A stretch of DNA of 47,260 nt from Prochlorococcus sp. AG-402-M18 (GTDB lineage Bacteria; Cyanobacteriota; Cyanobacteriia; PCC-6307; Cyanobiaceae), in the NCBI GenBank assembly GCA_003216595.1, contig QCIQ01000012.1, positions 1 to 47,260 of the forward strand. The letters are read 5' to 3'. The notes beneath the pieces were generated by a model. That model saw only the letters and a program-made list of their open reading frames with translations. It ran no database searches and had not been told where the DNA came from. Within the stretch, counting starts at the first letter, position 1. Each line of letters opens with the position of its first letter. A program made the position numbers and the translations under genes. Positions 28,220 to 36,786 of the stretch are shown in pieces.

Positions 28220-29161
28220 ATGTCTTTGGGAGATTTAAATCAAGAGGATTTTAAGTCAGGATTTATTGCATTAATAGGTAGACCCAATGTTGGTAAATCA
28301 ACTTTCATAAACAAATTTATTGGTGAGAAAATAGCAATTACATCACCCATCGCTCAAACCACTAGAAATCGATTAAAAGTAATACTTACTAATAAAAAGT
28401 CTCAAATTATTTTTGTAGATACCCCTGGTATTCATAAACCCCATCATTTATTAGGTGAAAGACTTGTTCAGAGTGCCAAGAGGTCGATTGGAGAGGTGGA
28501 TGCAGTTTTAGTTATTTTTGAAGCCAATCATTCTCCAGGTAGGGGCGATGCATTTATTTTGAATTTGATTAGAAATTTACAAATACCAGTGATTGTTGCC
28601 TTGAATAAATGGGATCTTGTTGAGTTGAGTCAATATAAGGAAAGAAAGAAAGAATATTTAGAATTTTTTGAGGGTACAAATTGGCCAGTTTTTTATTGTA
28701 GTGCTCTTACAGGCAACGGATGTAATGAATTGATTAATGAAATAGAAAAAACCCTACCTGTGGGACCTCAGTTGTATCCAAGTTATATGACTTGTGACCA
28801 TCCTGAGAAGTTTTTAATGGCTGAATTCATAAGAGAACAAGTTTTAATCAATACACGCGAAGAGGTCCCTCATAGTGTGGCAGTTTCTATTGATAAAATT
28901 GAAGATATTCCCGCGAAAAAAAAATCTAAAGAGAATACAAGAACAGGAATTCTTGCAACTATTTGTGTTGAGAAAAAAAGTCAGAAAGGAATTTTAATTG
29001 GGAAAGGTGGAAGTATGTTGAAGAAAATTGGCCAGGAATCAAGACTCCAAATTCAAACTTTAATTAATGGAAATGTCTATTTAGAATTGTTTGTTAAGGT
29101 TGTTCCTGACTGGAGGAGTAAATCTTCTAGGCTTAATGAGTTTGGTTATGAAGGGGGCTAA
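28220..29161 (+). CDS. era: GTPase Era
   Basis: 313 residues. Ras-like GTPase with G1 GRPNVGKST (20-28), the switch-region [12 protein letters not shown]3 DTPGIHKP and G4 NKWD, then a KH domain with [15 protein letters not shown]. It binds the 3' end of 16S rRNA and checks 30S maturation. The next gene starts 5 nt after its stop, so it heads an era-trmD/ispF-TIGR03792-larB operon. Confidence 0.96.
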   Translation: MSLGDLNQEDFKSGFIALIGRPNVGKSTFINKFIGEKIAITSPIAQTTRNRLKVILTNKKSQIIFVDTPGIHKPHHLLGERLVQSAKRSIGEVDAVLVIFEANHSPGRGDAFILNLIRNLQIPVIVALNKWDLVELSQYKERKKEYLEFFEGTNWPVFYCSALTGNGCNELINEIEKTLPVGPQLYPSYMTCDHPEKFLMAEFIREQVLINTREEVPHSVAVSIDKIEDIPAKKKSKENTRTGILATICVEKKSQKGILIGKGGSMLKKIGQESRLQIQTLINGNVYLELFVKVVPDWRSKSSRLNEFGYEGG

Positions 29162-29166
29162 TTTAT

Positions 29167-30393
29167 ATGAGTCAACTCAGGTTCGATGTAGTAAGCCTTT
29201 TCCCAGAAGCATTTAAGAATTTTTTTAATCATGGACTTATAAAAAAGGCATTTGAAAAGAAGATTGCATCAATTCATATACACAATCCTCGTGACCATGC
29301 CATAGATAATTATCGAAAAGTTGATGATGAACCATATGGCGGAGGCGCTGGAATGGTTTTGAAGCCAGAACCTTATTTTTCGATATTTGATCAAATTCCA
29401 AAGCTCAATAAAAAAAGGACACTTTTGATGTCTCCACAAGGTAGAAAAATATCTCAATCAGATTTCTCTAGATGGTCAAAAGAAGATCAACTCATATTGA
29501 TATGTGGGAGCTATGAGGGGTTTGATGAGAGGATTCGGTCTCTAGCTGATGAAGAAATTTCAATTGGAGACTTTGTTGTTACTGGCGGAGAAATTCCTGC
29601 AATAACACTGATTAATGGAGTAGTACGTCTTTTGCCTGGAACTTTAGGTAGTGACGAATCATTAGACGAAGAAAGTCATAATCAGTTCCTTTTAGAACAT
29701 CCGCAATACACACGACCCTCAGAATTCAAAGGTATGAAAGTTCCTGATGTACTACTAAGTGGTAACCATAAATTAATCAAAGAATGGAGGCAGAAGCAAA
29801 GAGAAATCAGAACGCAGTCCCGTAGACCTGATATGTACGAACTTTGGAAGCTCGATCAATTATTATTCGATAAAAGAAGTTCATTATTGAAAGCTGAAGT
29901 GAGCTTACGAATAGGTAATGGTTATGACATGCACAGATTGGTTCCCGGTCGCCCTTTGATACTTGGCGGGATAAAGTTAAACCATCCTGAAGGTTTAGGA
30001 CTTGATGGGCATAGTGATGCAGACGTTCTTACTCATGCAATTATGGATGCAATTTTAGGGGCATTATCTTTGGGTGATATTGGAAAGTATTTTCCTCCAG
30101 ATGACCCTAAATGGAAAAACGCAGATAGTTTGATTCTTCTTAAAAAGGTAATGGAATTAATTGAGAAGAAAGGTTGGCAAATCCAAAATATTGATTCAGT
30201 TATTGTTGCTGAAAGGCCAAAATTAAAACCTTATATTGATTTAATGAAGGAGAAAATATCTAAGACAATAGGAGTTGACATTGATGATATAGGAGTTAAA
30301 GCAACTACAAATGAGAAATTAGGTGCTGAAGGGAGAGAGGAGGGTATATGTTGTCATGCAGTTGTTTTGATGAAAAGAAATGAAAACAAGTAG
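29167..30393 (+). CDS. trmD-ispF: fusion of tRNA (m1G37) methyltransferase TrmD and IspF (MEcPP synthase)
   Basis: One open frame of 408 residues. Residues 1 to about 236 are a full TrmD: the N-terminal [24 protein letters not shown], the SAM-knot [24 protein letters not shown], and the C-terminal [10 protein letters not shown] helix. After a short linker (about 237-246), residues 247-408 are a full IspF with zinc ligands Asp254, His256 and His290 ([14 protein letters not shown]) and the C-terminal KATTNEKLG. TrmD makes m1G37 in tRNA; IspF makes MEcPP in the MEP isoprenoid pathway. No stop separates them. A GTG at 29899 (VSLRIGNG) could give free IspF. It overlaps the next gene by 14 nt. A sequencing error that removed a stop is the main alternative. 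Confidence 0.88.
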   Translation: MSQLRFDVVSLFPEAFKNFFNHGLIKKAFEKKIASIHIHNPRDHAIDNYRKVDDEPYGGGAGMVLKPEPYFSIFDQIPKLNKKRTLLMSPQGRKISQSDFSRWSKEDQLILICGSYEGFDERIRSLADEEISIGDFVVTGGEIPAITLINGVVRLLPGTLGSDESLDEESHNQFLLEHPQYTRPSEFKGMKVPDVLLSGNHKLIKEWRQKQREIRTQSRRPDMYELWKLDQLLFDKRSSLLKAEVSLRIGNGYDMHRLVPGRPLILGGIKLNHPEGLGLDGHSDADVLTHAIMDAILGALSLGDIGKYFPPDDPKWKNADSLILLKKVMELIEKKGWQIQNIDSVIVAERPKLKPYIDLMKEKISKTIGVDIDDIGVKATTNEKLGAEGREEGICCHAVVLMKRNENK

Positions 30394-30835
30394 AAAGACA
30401 AATGTTATCAAAAAAATATTTAGTTTTATTTTTGTTGGTTTGATTTCTCTTTCTACTATTTTTGGAAACGTGAAAAATATTCAAGCTGAGTCTTCATTGA
30501 CATTGAATTTTCCAAAGGAATCCATTGTCGAGCACCTTAAGCTTGATGTACCGAAAAAATTTAAACATGCTTGGTTAAAAGCAGAACATGGAAGTTGGGA
30601 GCCGTGGTTGTTGAAACAAAATGGTTTTTTGGGACGCCAACTTTTTTGGGATCCTGAAGTTGAGGAAGCAACATTATTGATTGGTTGGGAGTCAAGAGCC
30701 GTTTGGAAAAACATCTCTCAGACAGAAATAAATCTTGTTCAGCAGGATTTCGAAAAGATTGCCAGAAAGGAAACAGGAGAAATTAGTGGAAATCCCTTCC
30801 CATTAATTTTTGAAGGAGAATTAAATCCAGAGTAA
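30380..30835 (+). CDS. secreted TIGR03792-like protein
   Basis: 151 residues with an N-terminal signal peptide: basic [12 protein letters not shown], hydrophobic core and probable cleavage near IQAES (about residue 37). The mature part has the aromatic pattern of the small cyanobacterial TIGR03792 family ([43 protein letters not shown]), which resembles a ferredoxin-like ABM fold. Function unknown. It overlaps trmD-ispF by 14 nt and ends 2 nt before larB, so it is part of that operon. Confidence 0.78.
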   Translation: MKTSRKTNVIKKIFSFIFVGLISLSTIFGNVKNIQAESSLTLNFPKESIVEHLKLDVPKKFKHAWLKAEHGSWEPWLLKQNGFLGRQLFWDPEVEEATLLIGWESRAVWKNISQTEINLVQQDFEKIARKETGEISGNPFPLIFEGELNPE

Positions 30836-30837
30836 AG

Positions 30838-31485
30838 ATGAATCAATCAATTATTGATTTTCAGAGGCGGAGTCGACTGGGTGTGATAGAGGCTATCTGG
30901 GGTGAGCATAAAACAATTGAACAAATTTGCGAAATATTGAAAAAATATCAACTTGAATCTGAAACTGCTTTGGTGACAAGACTTTCCAAAGAAAAAGGAG
31001 AAAAACTTTTAGTTGAATTTCCTTCTGCAAAGTTTCATGAAATATCTGGTTGTTTAACTATGGGGCAATTTAAGGAATGTAGCTCTTCGGAGGAAGAAGT
31101 AATTATTTTGACTGGAGGAACAAGTGATGTAGGAGTGGCCTCGGAAGCAGAAATTGCTTTGAATTTGCATGGAATAAAAACTAAATTGTTGATTGATATT
31201 GGTGTCGCAGGACTTCACAGGCTGCTAGATAGGCTAGAAGAAATAAAATCAGCGAAAGTCGTTATTGCATGTGCCGGCATGGAGGGCGCTTTACCTACCG
31301 TACTCGCTGGATTGATTCCTCAGCCAATTATTGGACTTCCTGTCTCAGTTGGATATGGGATTAGTGGTGGTGGTAAAACTGCTATGGAAGGAATGCTTGC
31401 AAGTTGTGCGCCAGGATTATTAGTAGTGAATATTGATAATGGTTATGGTGCAGCAATGGCTGCTATTAGGATTTTATTAGCTTAA
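30838..31485 (+). CDS. larB: LarB-family protein (CpmA-like)
   Basis: 215 residues. The conserved C-terminal LarB core is complete: TGGTSDVGVASEAEIA, IGVAGLHRLL, ACAGMEGALPTVLAGL and VGYGISGGGKTAM. LarB carboxylates nicotinic acid adenine dinucleotide, the first step to the nickel pincer cofactor of lactate racemase; in Synechococcus the homologue CpmA is named for an effect on circadian phase. No larC or larE is in the window, so the role here is uncertain. Its stop overlaps a small minus-strand frame by 3 nt. Confidence 0.85.
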   Translation: MNQSIIDFQRRSRLGVIEAIWGEHKTIEQICEILKKYQLESETALVTRLSKEKGEKLLVEFPSAKFHEISGCLTMGQFKECSSSEEEVIILTGGTSDVGVASEAEIALNLHGIKTKLLIDIGVAGLHRLLDRLEEIKSAKVVIACAGMEGALPTVLAGLIPQPIIGLPVSVGYGISGGGKTAMEGMLASCAPGLLVVNIDNGYGAAMAAIRILLA

Positions 31486-31619
31486 TCTTTGTTTGAATTT
31501 ATCTCTAGAACTTGTTCTAACCACAATTTCATCGAATTAGGTAATAGTCCTCTCTCATAACGAAATATTGCTTCAGTAATAACTGGAGTGTTGATCCATT
31601 GAATAGTCTTTCTCCTCAT
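31482..31619 (-). CDS. candidate 45-residue microprotein
   Basis: An ATG at 31619 opens a 45-codon frame encoding a basic start (MRRKTIQWINTPV) and a helical region. GAGAA lies just upstream of the ATG as a weak ribosome site. It overlaps the larB stop tail-to-tail. I do not recognise it; such tiny genes are common in marine picocyanobacteria, but a chance frame is possible. Confidence 0.4.
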   Translation of the reverse strand: MRRKTIQWINTPVITEAIFRYERGLLPNSMKLWLEQVLEINSNKD

Positions 31620-31684
31620 TAAATTCTCTTGTTTCTCCTAAATTGAGCTATTAACTCAATGAGCGCAAGGGGGTGTTTATAGTC

Positions 31685-31852
31685 TTAAGATTCTTCGTCA
31701 TATTTGCTACCAAGTCTTGTTAGCTCATCACTATTGTTGCTCGATTCAACATCGAGAAGACGAGTGACTAATTCTGATAAATCTCTTTGAGCTAGCTCTC
31801 CAGAGCTTTCCCATTTCATTGAACGAGGTTCTGGTTGCGAAGAAGCCGACAC
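31685..31852 (-). CDS. candidate 55-residue acidic microprotein
   Basis: A GTG at 31852 opens 55 codons; the inner ATG at 31819 gives 44. The product is acidic and helical, with SSGELAQRDLSELVTRLLDV in the middle and a charged Asp/Glu-rich end. Its composition reads like a real soluble protein. No motif is recognised. Together with the 45-residue frame it occupies the 494-bp gap between larB and the DUF1517 gene; the remaining sequence there, 31853-31979, shows nothing clear. Confidence 0.5.
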   Translation of the reverse strand: MSASSQPEPRSMKWESSGELAQRDLSELVTRLLDVESSNNSDELTRLGSKYDEES

Positions 31853-31979
31853 TTCTATTTTAATAAATAACTGTCACGGAATGCTAACTCTTATTTGTAT
31901 GTTTTTTGACGCATCTTTACGTAAATAAGATGAAAAAAATATAAAGAAATCAGGTTTTTGGTTATTTAATACACTGACT

Positions 31980-32942
31980 TTATAAATGTTTAAGATTTGG
32001 GTATTGAGTTATTAGCTCTTCTTCTCTCAAAGTCTCTCCTTCTCCGTCAGGTTGCCAGATAATTTCTATGGCGATTAGGTCATTTGATGATATTGATCCT
32101 AAAAGTCTCAATGCCTCTGCGATTTGTTCGTTGTTTGCCGAGTTATTGAGTTTTAAATCTTTTTTTGTTGCCACTAAAAGCGTAATCGCTATGTATTCAT
32201 TCGTTGAATCTGAATCGCCAGGATTGGATTCATGATTAGTTGATGTAGATTTTTGACCGGCATAGTTTGATGTGAGTTCAGCTTTTAATTTGCTTCTTTC
32301 AGTTATTGAGATTCGATTAAAAGTTGATTCTGCGGAGGCAAAGGGAACGGCGCCGGTTTCTATATTTGAATAGACCCATAATTCAGGTTTCCTTAATAAG
32401 GCGAGTGTTGTGTCTTGAAGAACTCTTTGAAGACCAGATGAGGTTGAGGTATTTGAAGAGGAAGCAAGCTCTCTAAGCTTCACTTGAATATCTTTCGCAC
32501 TTGCCAGTAAGCCAATCTGAAACTGTATTAAGGAAACTTTGGATGGGTTTGTCGATTGAGAAACTATTAAGTTATTGCTTGAGTTGGAAAAATTTGCAGA
32601 GTTTTTAAATGAATTAACAATCACACCAATGATTGACATAAGTATTAAAAACCCAAAAATTCCACCACCACCAAAGCCAAATATTGGCAATAAGAAAGGA
32701 AAACCAATACCTCCTCCTCTGTATCCACTTCCATAGCCTCGAAAGTTATTACCTCCATAGCCTCCGTAAGTTTGGGTTCGTGGAGAAGGTGACTGAAAAC
32801 TTCCACCACCGATACGTCCTCCACTGGCCGCTGAAGCCGGGTCGGGATTGATAAATAAAAAAGAGGAAATTATTGAAGAAATAACTAGAAAAGAAAGAAT
32901 TTTTTTTCTTCTCAACCAGTTAAAGCGAGTAATTTTGAACAC
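31980..32942 (-). CDS. DUF1517 family membrane protein
   Basis: 320 residues. A signal peptide ending near DPASAA (about residue 39), a Gly/Ser/Tyr-rich stretch (about 40-80), one or two membrane helices (about 80-112), and a soluble domain with the DUF1517 features: the repeated helical LIQFQIGLLASAKDIQ, ASAEST and ATKKDLKL. The family is found in cyanobacteria and plastids; function unknown. It is 19 nt after thiS on the same strand. Confidence 0.85.
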   Translation of the reverse strand: MFKITRFNWLRRKKILSFLVISSIISSFLFINPDPASAASGGRIGGGSFQSPSPRTQTYGGYGGNNFRGYGSGYRGGGIGFPFLLPIFGFGGGGIFGFLILMSIIGVIVNSFKNSANFSNSSNNLIVSQSTNPSKVSLIQFQIGLLASAKDIQVKLRELASSSNTSTSSGLQRVLQDTTLALLRKPELWVYSNIETGAVPFASAESTFNRISITERSKLKAELTSNYAGQKSTSTNHESNPGDSDSTNEYIAITLLVATKKDLKLNNSANNEQIAEALRLLGSISSNDLIAIEIIWQPDGEGETLREEELITQYPNLKHL

Positions 32943-32961
32943 TTATTTTTGTCAGATTTAA

Positions 32962-33180
32962 TTAACTGTAGGAACCTCCACCAACAATTGTTACAACTTC
33001 TAAGCAATCGCCATGTTTTACTTTTGTACTTATCCAAAATTTTGGGCTAATTATTTCACCATTTAATTCAACTACGACTAACTGAGGTTTGTAACCTAAG
33101 TGCTCAAGTAAACCTTCCAGTAGAAAATCTTCATTAGAGTTGTCAATGATTTTAATTTCACCGTTAATTTTTAATTTCAT
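32962..33180 (-). CDS. thiS: thiamine biosynthesis sulfur carrier ThiS
   Basis: 72 residues, ubiquitin-like. ThiS carries sulfur as a C-terminal thiocarboxylate for thiazole ring formation. The protein ends VGGGSYS, so three to four residues follow the Gly-Gly pair that must be terminal for activation. The stop is read directly from the sequence. The extra tail must be removed, or a third Gly used, or this copy is not activated in the usual way. It overlaps the thiE start by 4 nt, confirming the operon. Confidence 0.9.
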   Translation of the reverse strand: MKLKINGEIKIIDNSNEDFLLEGLLEHLGYKPQLVVVELNGEIISPKFWISTKVKHGDCLEVVTIVGGGSYS

Positions 33181-34223
33181 GTTAGAAACTTGAGAAGCTC
33201 TTGAGTTGTCGAAAAAGGATTACTTGAATTAATAATTGCATCTGAAACGGCTATGCGTAGATTATTTATATTGTTTAATTCCTTGATATTTGAGCTATTG
33301 ATCCCCCCAATAGCAAAAGCTGGTAGGAGAGTTTCATCTAATCCCTTTTTAAGGTAGTTAATTCCAATTGGATTTAGTTTTGTTTTTGTTCTTGAGGTAA
33401 ATATTGGTCCTACCCCAATATAATCACAGCCTTCCATTTCGGCATCTTTTATGTCTTCAAGGCAGTGTGTGCTTCGACCAATGATTTTTTCATCCCCAAG
33501 CAGCCGGCGCGCGATTTTTGTTGGTATATCTTTTTGTCCTAAATGAATTCCATCGGCGTCAACAGCCAGTGCTATGTCGATACGGTCGTTCACTATAAAT
33601 AGCGAATCATATTTTTTACAAAGAGAGGCTAGGCATTTAGCTTGTGAAATTTTTTCATTATCATTTAATAACTTCTCTCTATATTGAACTATTTTTACAC
33701 CAGCTTTTAGAGCTTGAAGAACTACACCTTCAAGGTCGTTTCTGTTTGTGGTTATTAAATATATGGAACAATCTTTTATAGTTTGTCTTTTATTTATACC
33801 TTCTGATGTATTTAGTACTTTTATCTCGATCTCATAAGTTTCGTATCTAATCTTGGAAGCTATTTTACAAAGGTTCGGATCTGTTGTTCGAGTAAATTCC
33901 TCTATTACTCTTAAGGCTTCCTGAACTCTGGATGAGTTCGCAATAAATACAGCCTCTGGGGTTGATCTGATTTTTTGTAACTGATGTGAAACTCCCATGG
34001 CAGGGTCGTTGGATGTAAGCCTTGCTTTTCGATAAATGTTGTGGTGTTGTACTCCTAATTGTTGCCTCCAATCTTTGATTTGAATTGAAAAATCACTCCG
34101 CTTTAGTCCAAATCTGCACCAATCTTCCATAACTCGAAGCCCTTCTCTAGCGCGATCTAAGTTCGCGTCAATTAATTGAGCAATACGATTATCAGAGGGA
34201 GGGGTGACAGGCATTGATTTCAT
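33177..34223 (-). CDS. thiE: thiamine-phosphate synthase, cyanobacterial two-domain form
   Basis: 348 residues. The C-terminal half (about 150-348) is a standard ThiE barrel with KIVQYREK, FIVNDRIDIALAVDADGIHLGQ, IIGRSTH, YIGVGPIF and FAIGGI, joining thiazole phosphate to HMP pyrophosphate. The N-terminal ~130 residues form the extra domain found in many cyanobacterial ThiE proteins, whose role is not settled. It overlaps thiS by 4 nt. Confidence 0.93.
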   Translation of the reverse strand: MKSMPVTPPSDNRIAQLIDANLDRAREGLRVMEDWCRFGLKRSDFSIQIKDWRQQLGVQHHNIYRKARLTSNDPAMGVSHQLQKIRSTPEAVFIANSSRVQEALRVIEEFTRTTDPNLCKIASKIRYETYEIEIKVLNTSEGINKRQTIKDCSIYLITTNRNDLEGVVLQALKAGVKIVQYREKLLNDNEKISQAKCLASLCKKYDSLFIVNDRIDIALAVDADGIHLGQKDIPTKIARRLLGDEKIIGRSTHCLEDIKDAEMEGCDYIGVGPIFTSRTKTKLNPIGINYLKKGLDETLLPAFAIGGINSSNIKELNNINNLRIAVSDAIINSSNPFSTTQELLKFLT

Positions 34224-34285
34224 GTCATCCTTTATTAGATGATATTTATTTAGATTTTATTGTGGAAAATGATTCTGAGAACAAT

Positions 34286-34378
34286 ATGACTGTGCTTATT
34301 TGGGGCGTTTTTTTGTTAGGGGGCATTGGTTTATTTGTTGTGTGGGGATTATCTAATGCTTATCCCACAATTACTTGA
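34286..34378 (+). CDS. 30-residue single-pass membrane protein
   Basis: An ATG at 34286 opens 30 codons: a Trp-flanked hydrophobic helix (IWGVFLLGGIGLFVVWGL) and a short polar tail SNAYPTIT. A GTG at 34262 would add eight acidic residues. It resembles the small membrane subunits common in photosystem and cytochrome complexes, but I cannot match it to a named one. It is divergent from thiE, and its stop lies 2 nt before the ribF stop. The 62 bp upstream hold its likely promoter. Confidence 0.6.
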   Translation: MTVLIWGVFLLGGIGLFVVWGLSNAYPTIT

Positions 34379-34380
34379 AT

Positions 34381-35334
34381 TTAGAGGTTTTTTGTCAGTA
34401 TTTCTTTTGCTAATATTGCGTCTAAATTTATTTGCTTGCTAAGAGCTTCTATGTTCTCAAACTTTTTTTGAAGTCTTATTCTGTGCACAGGTTCAATAAT
34501 TAATTCATGTCCTAGTAGGTTGATTTCTTTGTCTAGAAGGTGAACTTCTACTGCTGATAAGGAATTTGGATCAATCGTAGGCTGTGGTCCCATATTCATA
34601 ACTGCTGAGAAACGTTCTTTTTTGTTTGCGATAGAAGCCCAAGCGGCATAAACCCCCAATGATGGAAGAAATTTTCGTCCATCTATTTTTAAATTTGCTG
34701 TTGGCCATCCAATTTTTTTACCTAAACCTCTACCTTTTTCCACTGTTCCTCTAAAGGTATATGGACGCTTCAATAAATATTTGGCATGTTTTAAATCACC
34801 GTTGTTGAGCGCTTTTCTTATTCTGCTACTACTAAGTCGACCATGATTATCTTCAAGGATAGGAATAATAGAAATTTTTATTCCTAGAGATGCACCAATC
34901 TTTTCTAAAGTATAAATGTCACCTTCTCTATTGCGTCCAAATCTAAAATTCTCTCCAACTGCTATGTGTTTTGCATTAAGTGTTTTTACTAAGATTTCAT
35001 CTACAAATGACTCAGCACTTTTAGAAGCAAGAGTTTTATTAAATGGAACTAAAACTAATTGTTCTATTCCTAGTGGCTCGAGCAGGAATGTTTTTTCATT
35101 TGGCAAATCTAATCTTAATCTTGATTCCCCAAAGAGAACCTCACGTGGGTGAGGCCAGAAACTGACAACTGTTGGTACACCAATTGGCTCTTTTAAAATA
35201 GCTTTTATTACTTTTTTATGACCTAAGTGAAGACCATCGAAACTGCCTAACGCTAGTGCTGTAGGTAGTTTTGCGTTTTCAGGAGCACAGAGAGGAATCA
35301 AGATAAACGTGCAATTTTTGTGCTTAGATGGCAA
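34381..35334 (-). CDS. ribF: bifunctional riboflavin kinase / FAD synthetase
   Basis: 317 residues. The N-terminal adenylyltransferase domain has LGSFDGLHLGHKKVI, FNKTLASKSAESF, and GENFRFGRNREGD; the C-terminal riboflavin kinase domain has GKKIGWPTANL and FLPSLGVYAAW. It makes FMN and then FAD. A TTG at 35301 (MIPLCAPEN) matches the family N-terminus better than the ATG at 35334 and may be the true start. Its start region faces a DUF3611 gene only 27-60 bp away. Confidence 0.93.
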   Translation of the reverse strand: MPSKHKNCTFILIPLCAPENAKLPTALALGSFDGLHLGHKKVIKAILKEPIGVPTVVSFWPHPREVLFGESRLRLDLPNEKTFLLEPLGIEQLVLVPFNKTLASKSAESFVDEILVKTLNAKHIAVGENFRFGRNREGDIYTLEKIGASLGIKISIIPILEDNHGRLSSSRIRKALNNGDLKHAKYLLKRPYTFRGTVEKGRGLGKKIGWPTANLKIDGRKFLPSLGVYAAWASIANKKERFSAVMNMGPQPTIDPNSLSAVEVHLLDKEINLLGHELIIEPVHRIRLQKKFENIEALSKQINLDAILAKEILTKNL

Positions 35335-35361
35335 GTTTGGGTTATCGCCTTATTCATCGTG

Positions 35362-35925
35362 ATGGCAGATCAACGCGACTTTCAATTGCTTTCTCTAGGG
35401 ATGAGAAGAATTGGTTGGATTCGGTTTTGGATTCAAACAATTTTGGGTGTAGTGGTAGTGGGTGTTTTGTTATTCAACAATGTTGGAAGTAGTTTAGCTA
35501 GAAACTCCGAGAGAGCATTGGGCTTAGGCCCAGGTTTGTCTCTCACGACATTGGCATTTATTTTATTGCTATTTAGCCTTTGGCAAGGCTGGTTGATAGT
35601 AAAAATTGGTAGAGCTTTAGGTAGCGAGGCGCGACCAAGTAGGGGTGAAACAAGTCGATTACTTAAGAGAGGATTGATTGTCGATTTAGTCGGATTGGTT
35701 TTTTCATCGGTCGGGTATCAATCTTTAGCAGGAGCTTTGTTCGTTCAGGCTTCAATGCAAGCTCCTGGAATTTCAATTGGGGCAGGTATGAGAGCTATGG
35801 AAAATTATCCAATTACTTCTTTAGAAATGCTTTCTGTCTTGAGTAATACCCAAGTTTTATTTGCTCATTTAATTGGTCTGATCTTTTCTTTATGGCTATT
35901 ACAAAGAATTTTTAGAAAAAACTAA
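35362..35925 (+). CDS. DUF3611 family membrane protein
   Basis: 187 residues from the ATG at 35362 (MADQRDFQLLSLGMRRIGWI), the usual start of DUF3611 proteins; the earlier ATG at 35320 would overlap the ribF coding region and is rejected. About four membrane helices are predicted, near residues 20-40, 57-76, 103-123 and 160-180. The family is cyanobacterial and plastid; function unknown. It ends 5 nt before the surE stop (convergent). Confidence 0.85.
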   Translation: MADQRDFQLLSLGMRRIGWIRFWIQTILGVVVVGVLLFNNVGSSLARNSERALGLGPGLSLTTLAFILLLFSLWQGWLIVKIGRALGSEARPSRGETSRLLKRGLIVDLVGLVFSSVGYQSLAGALFVQASMQAPGISIGAGMRAMENYPITSLEMLSVLSNTQVLFAHLIGLIFSLWLLQRIFRKN

Positions 35926-35929
35926 ATTT

Positions 35930-36718
35930 TTACATTAAGTTTGGCAAATGATCCAAATCCCCTCTCCAAAAAAGATCAGGTTGAATTGGAGTTAATGAGG
36001 GAGAGCGTAAAGCTATTTGAGACACATCACTGGGCCATTCTTTTGGTCCTTCTCCTGCTGATTGAAGATCTTTTACTGCTTCCCCAGCCATCCAAAAATA
36101 AGCGTTCCCTCTTGGATCGACCCTGCGTATGAATTGCTCCTCGTATTGTCTTATTGAAAGTCTTGTCCACACTAAATTCCCCATTTCTTTTTCTTCACAA
36201 GGGGGGATATTCAAATTTAGGAGTAAGTTCTTTGGCCAATTTTGTGCAATTGCTTTTTCTGCAATATCTAAGGCTAGTTTCCCAGCAAAGCTAAAACTTT
36301 TCCATTGAAAACTTGCAATGCTTATTGCAAGAGAGGGGATTCCATCTAAAGTCCCCTCAAGTGCAGCAGCAACAGTTCCTGAGCAAAAAATATCCGTACC
36401 AAGATTAGGGCCATGATTAATCCCAGAAAGGATTAAATCTGGCTTTTTTTCAAGTAGTTCATTAAGTGCGAGTTTTACGCAATCTGCGGGGGTCCCACTA
36501 CATCCCCAAGCTTTAATACCTTCCCCAAATAATTCGTCTGCTTTTTCGGCTCGTATTGGCGCATGTAAAGTTAATCCATGCCCGGTTGCTGATCTTTCTT
36601 GATCTGGACAAACAACAGTAACTTTATGCCCTCTGCTTGCTGCAGATGAGGCAAGTGTTCTTATCCCTTCTGCAAAAACTCCATCATCATTACTAATTAA
36701 AATTCTCAATGGTTTCAT
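35930..36718 (-). CDS. surE: 5'/3'-nucleotidase SurE
   Basis: 262 residues. The metal-binding NDDG near the N-terminus ([12 protein letters not shown]), [12 protein letters not shown], and [14 protein letters not shown] are the SurE signatures. It dephosphorylates nucleoside monophosphates and is tied to stationary-phase survival in other bacteria. Divergent from pheS with a 68-bp gap. Confidence 0.94.
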   Translation of the reverse strand: MKPLRILISNDDGVFAEGIRTLASSAASRGHKVTVVCPDQERSATGHGLTLHAPIRAEKADELFGEGIKAWGCSGTPADCVKLALNELLEKKPDLILSGINHGPNLGTDIFCSGTVAAALEGTLDGIPSLAISIASFQWKSFSFAGKLALDIAEKAIAQNWPKNLLLNLNIPPCEEKEMGNLVWTRLSIRQYEEQFIRRVDPRGNAYFWMAGEAVKDLQSAGEGPKEWPSDVSQIALRSPSLTPIQPDLFWRGDLDHLPNLM

Positions 36719-36786
36719 TTTTTTAGCTATTGGTTTTAGAACTGGGACAGGTTGCCGATTAAACTACTACTCGAGATTGGAATTCA

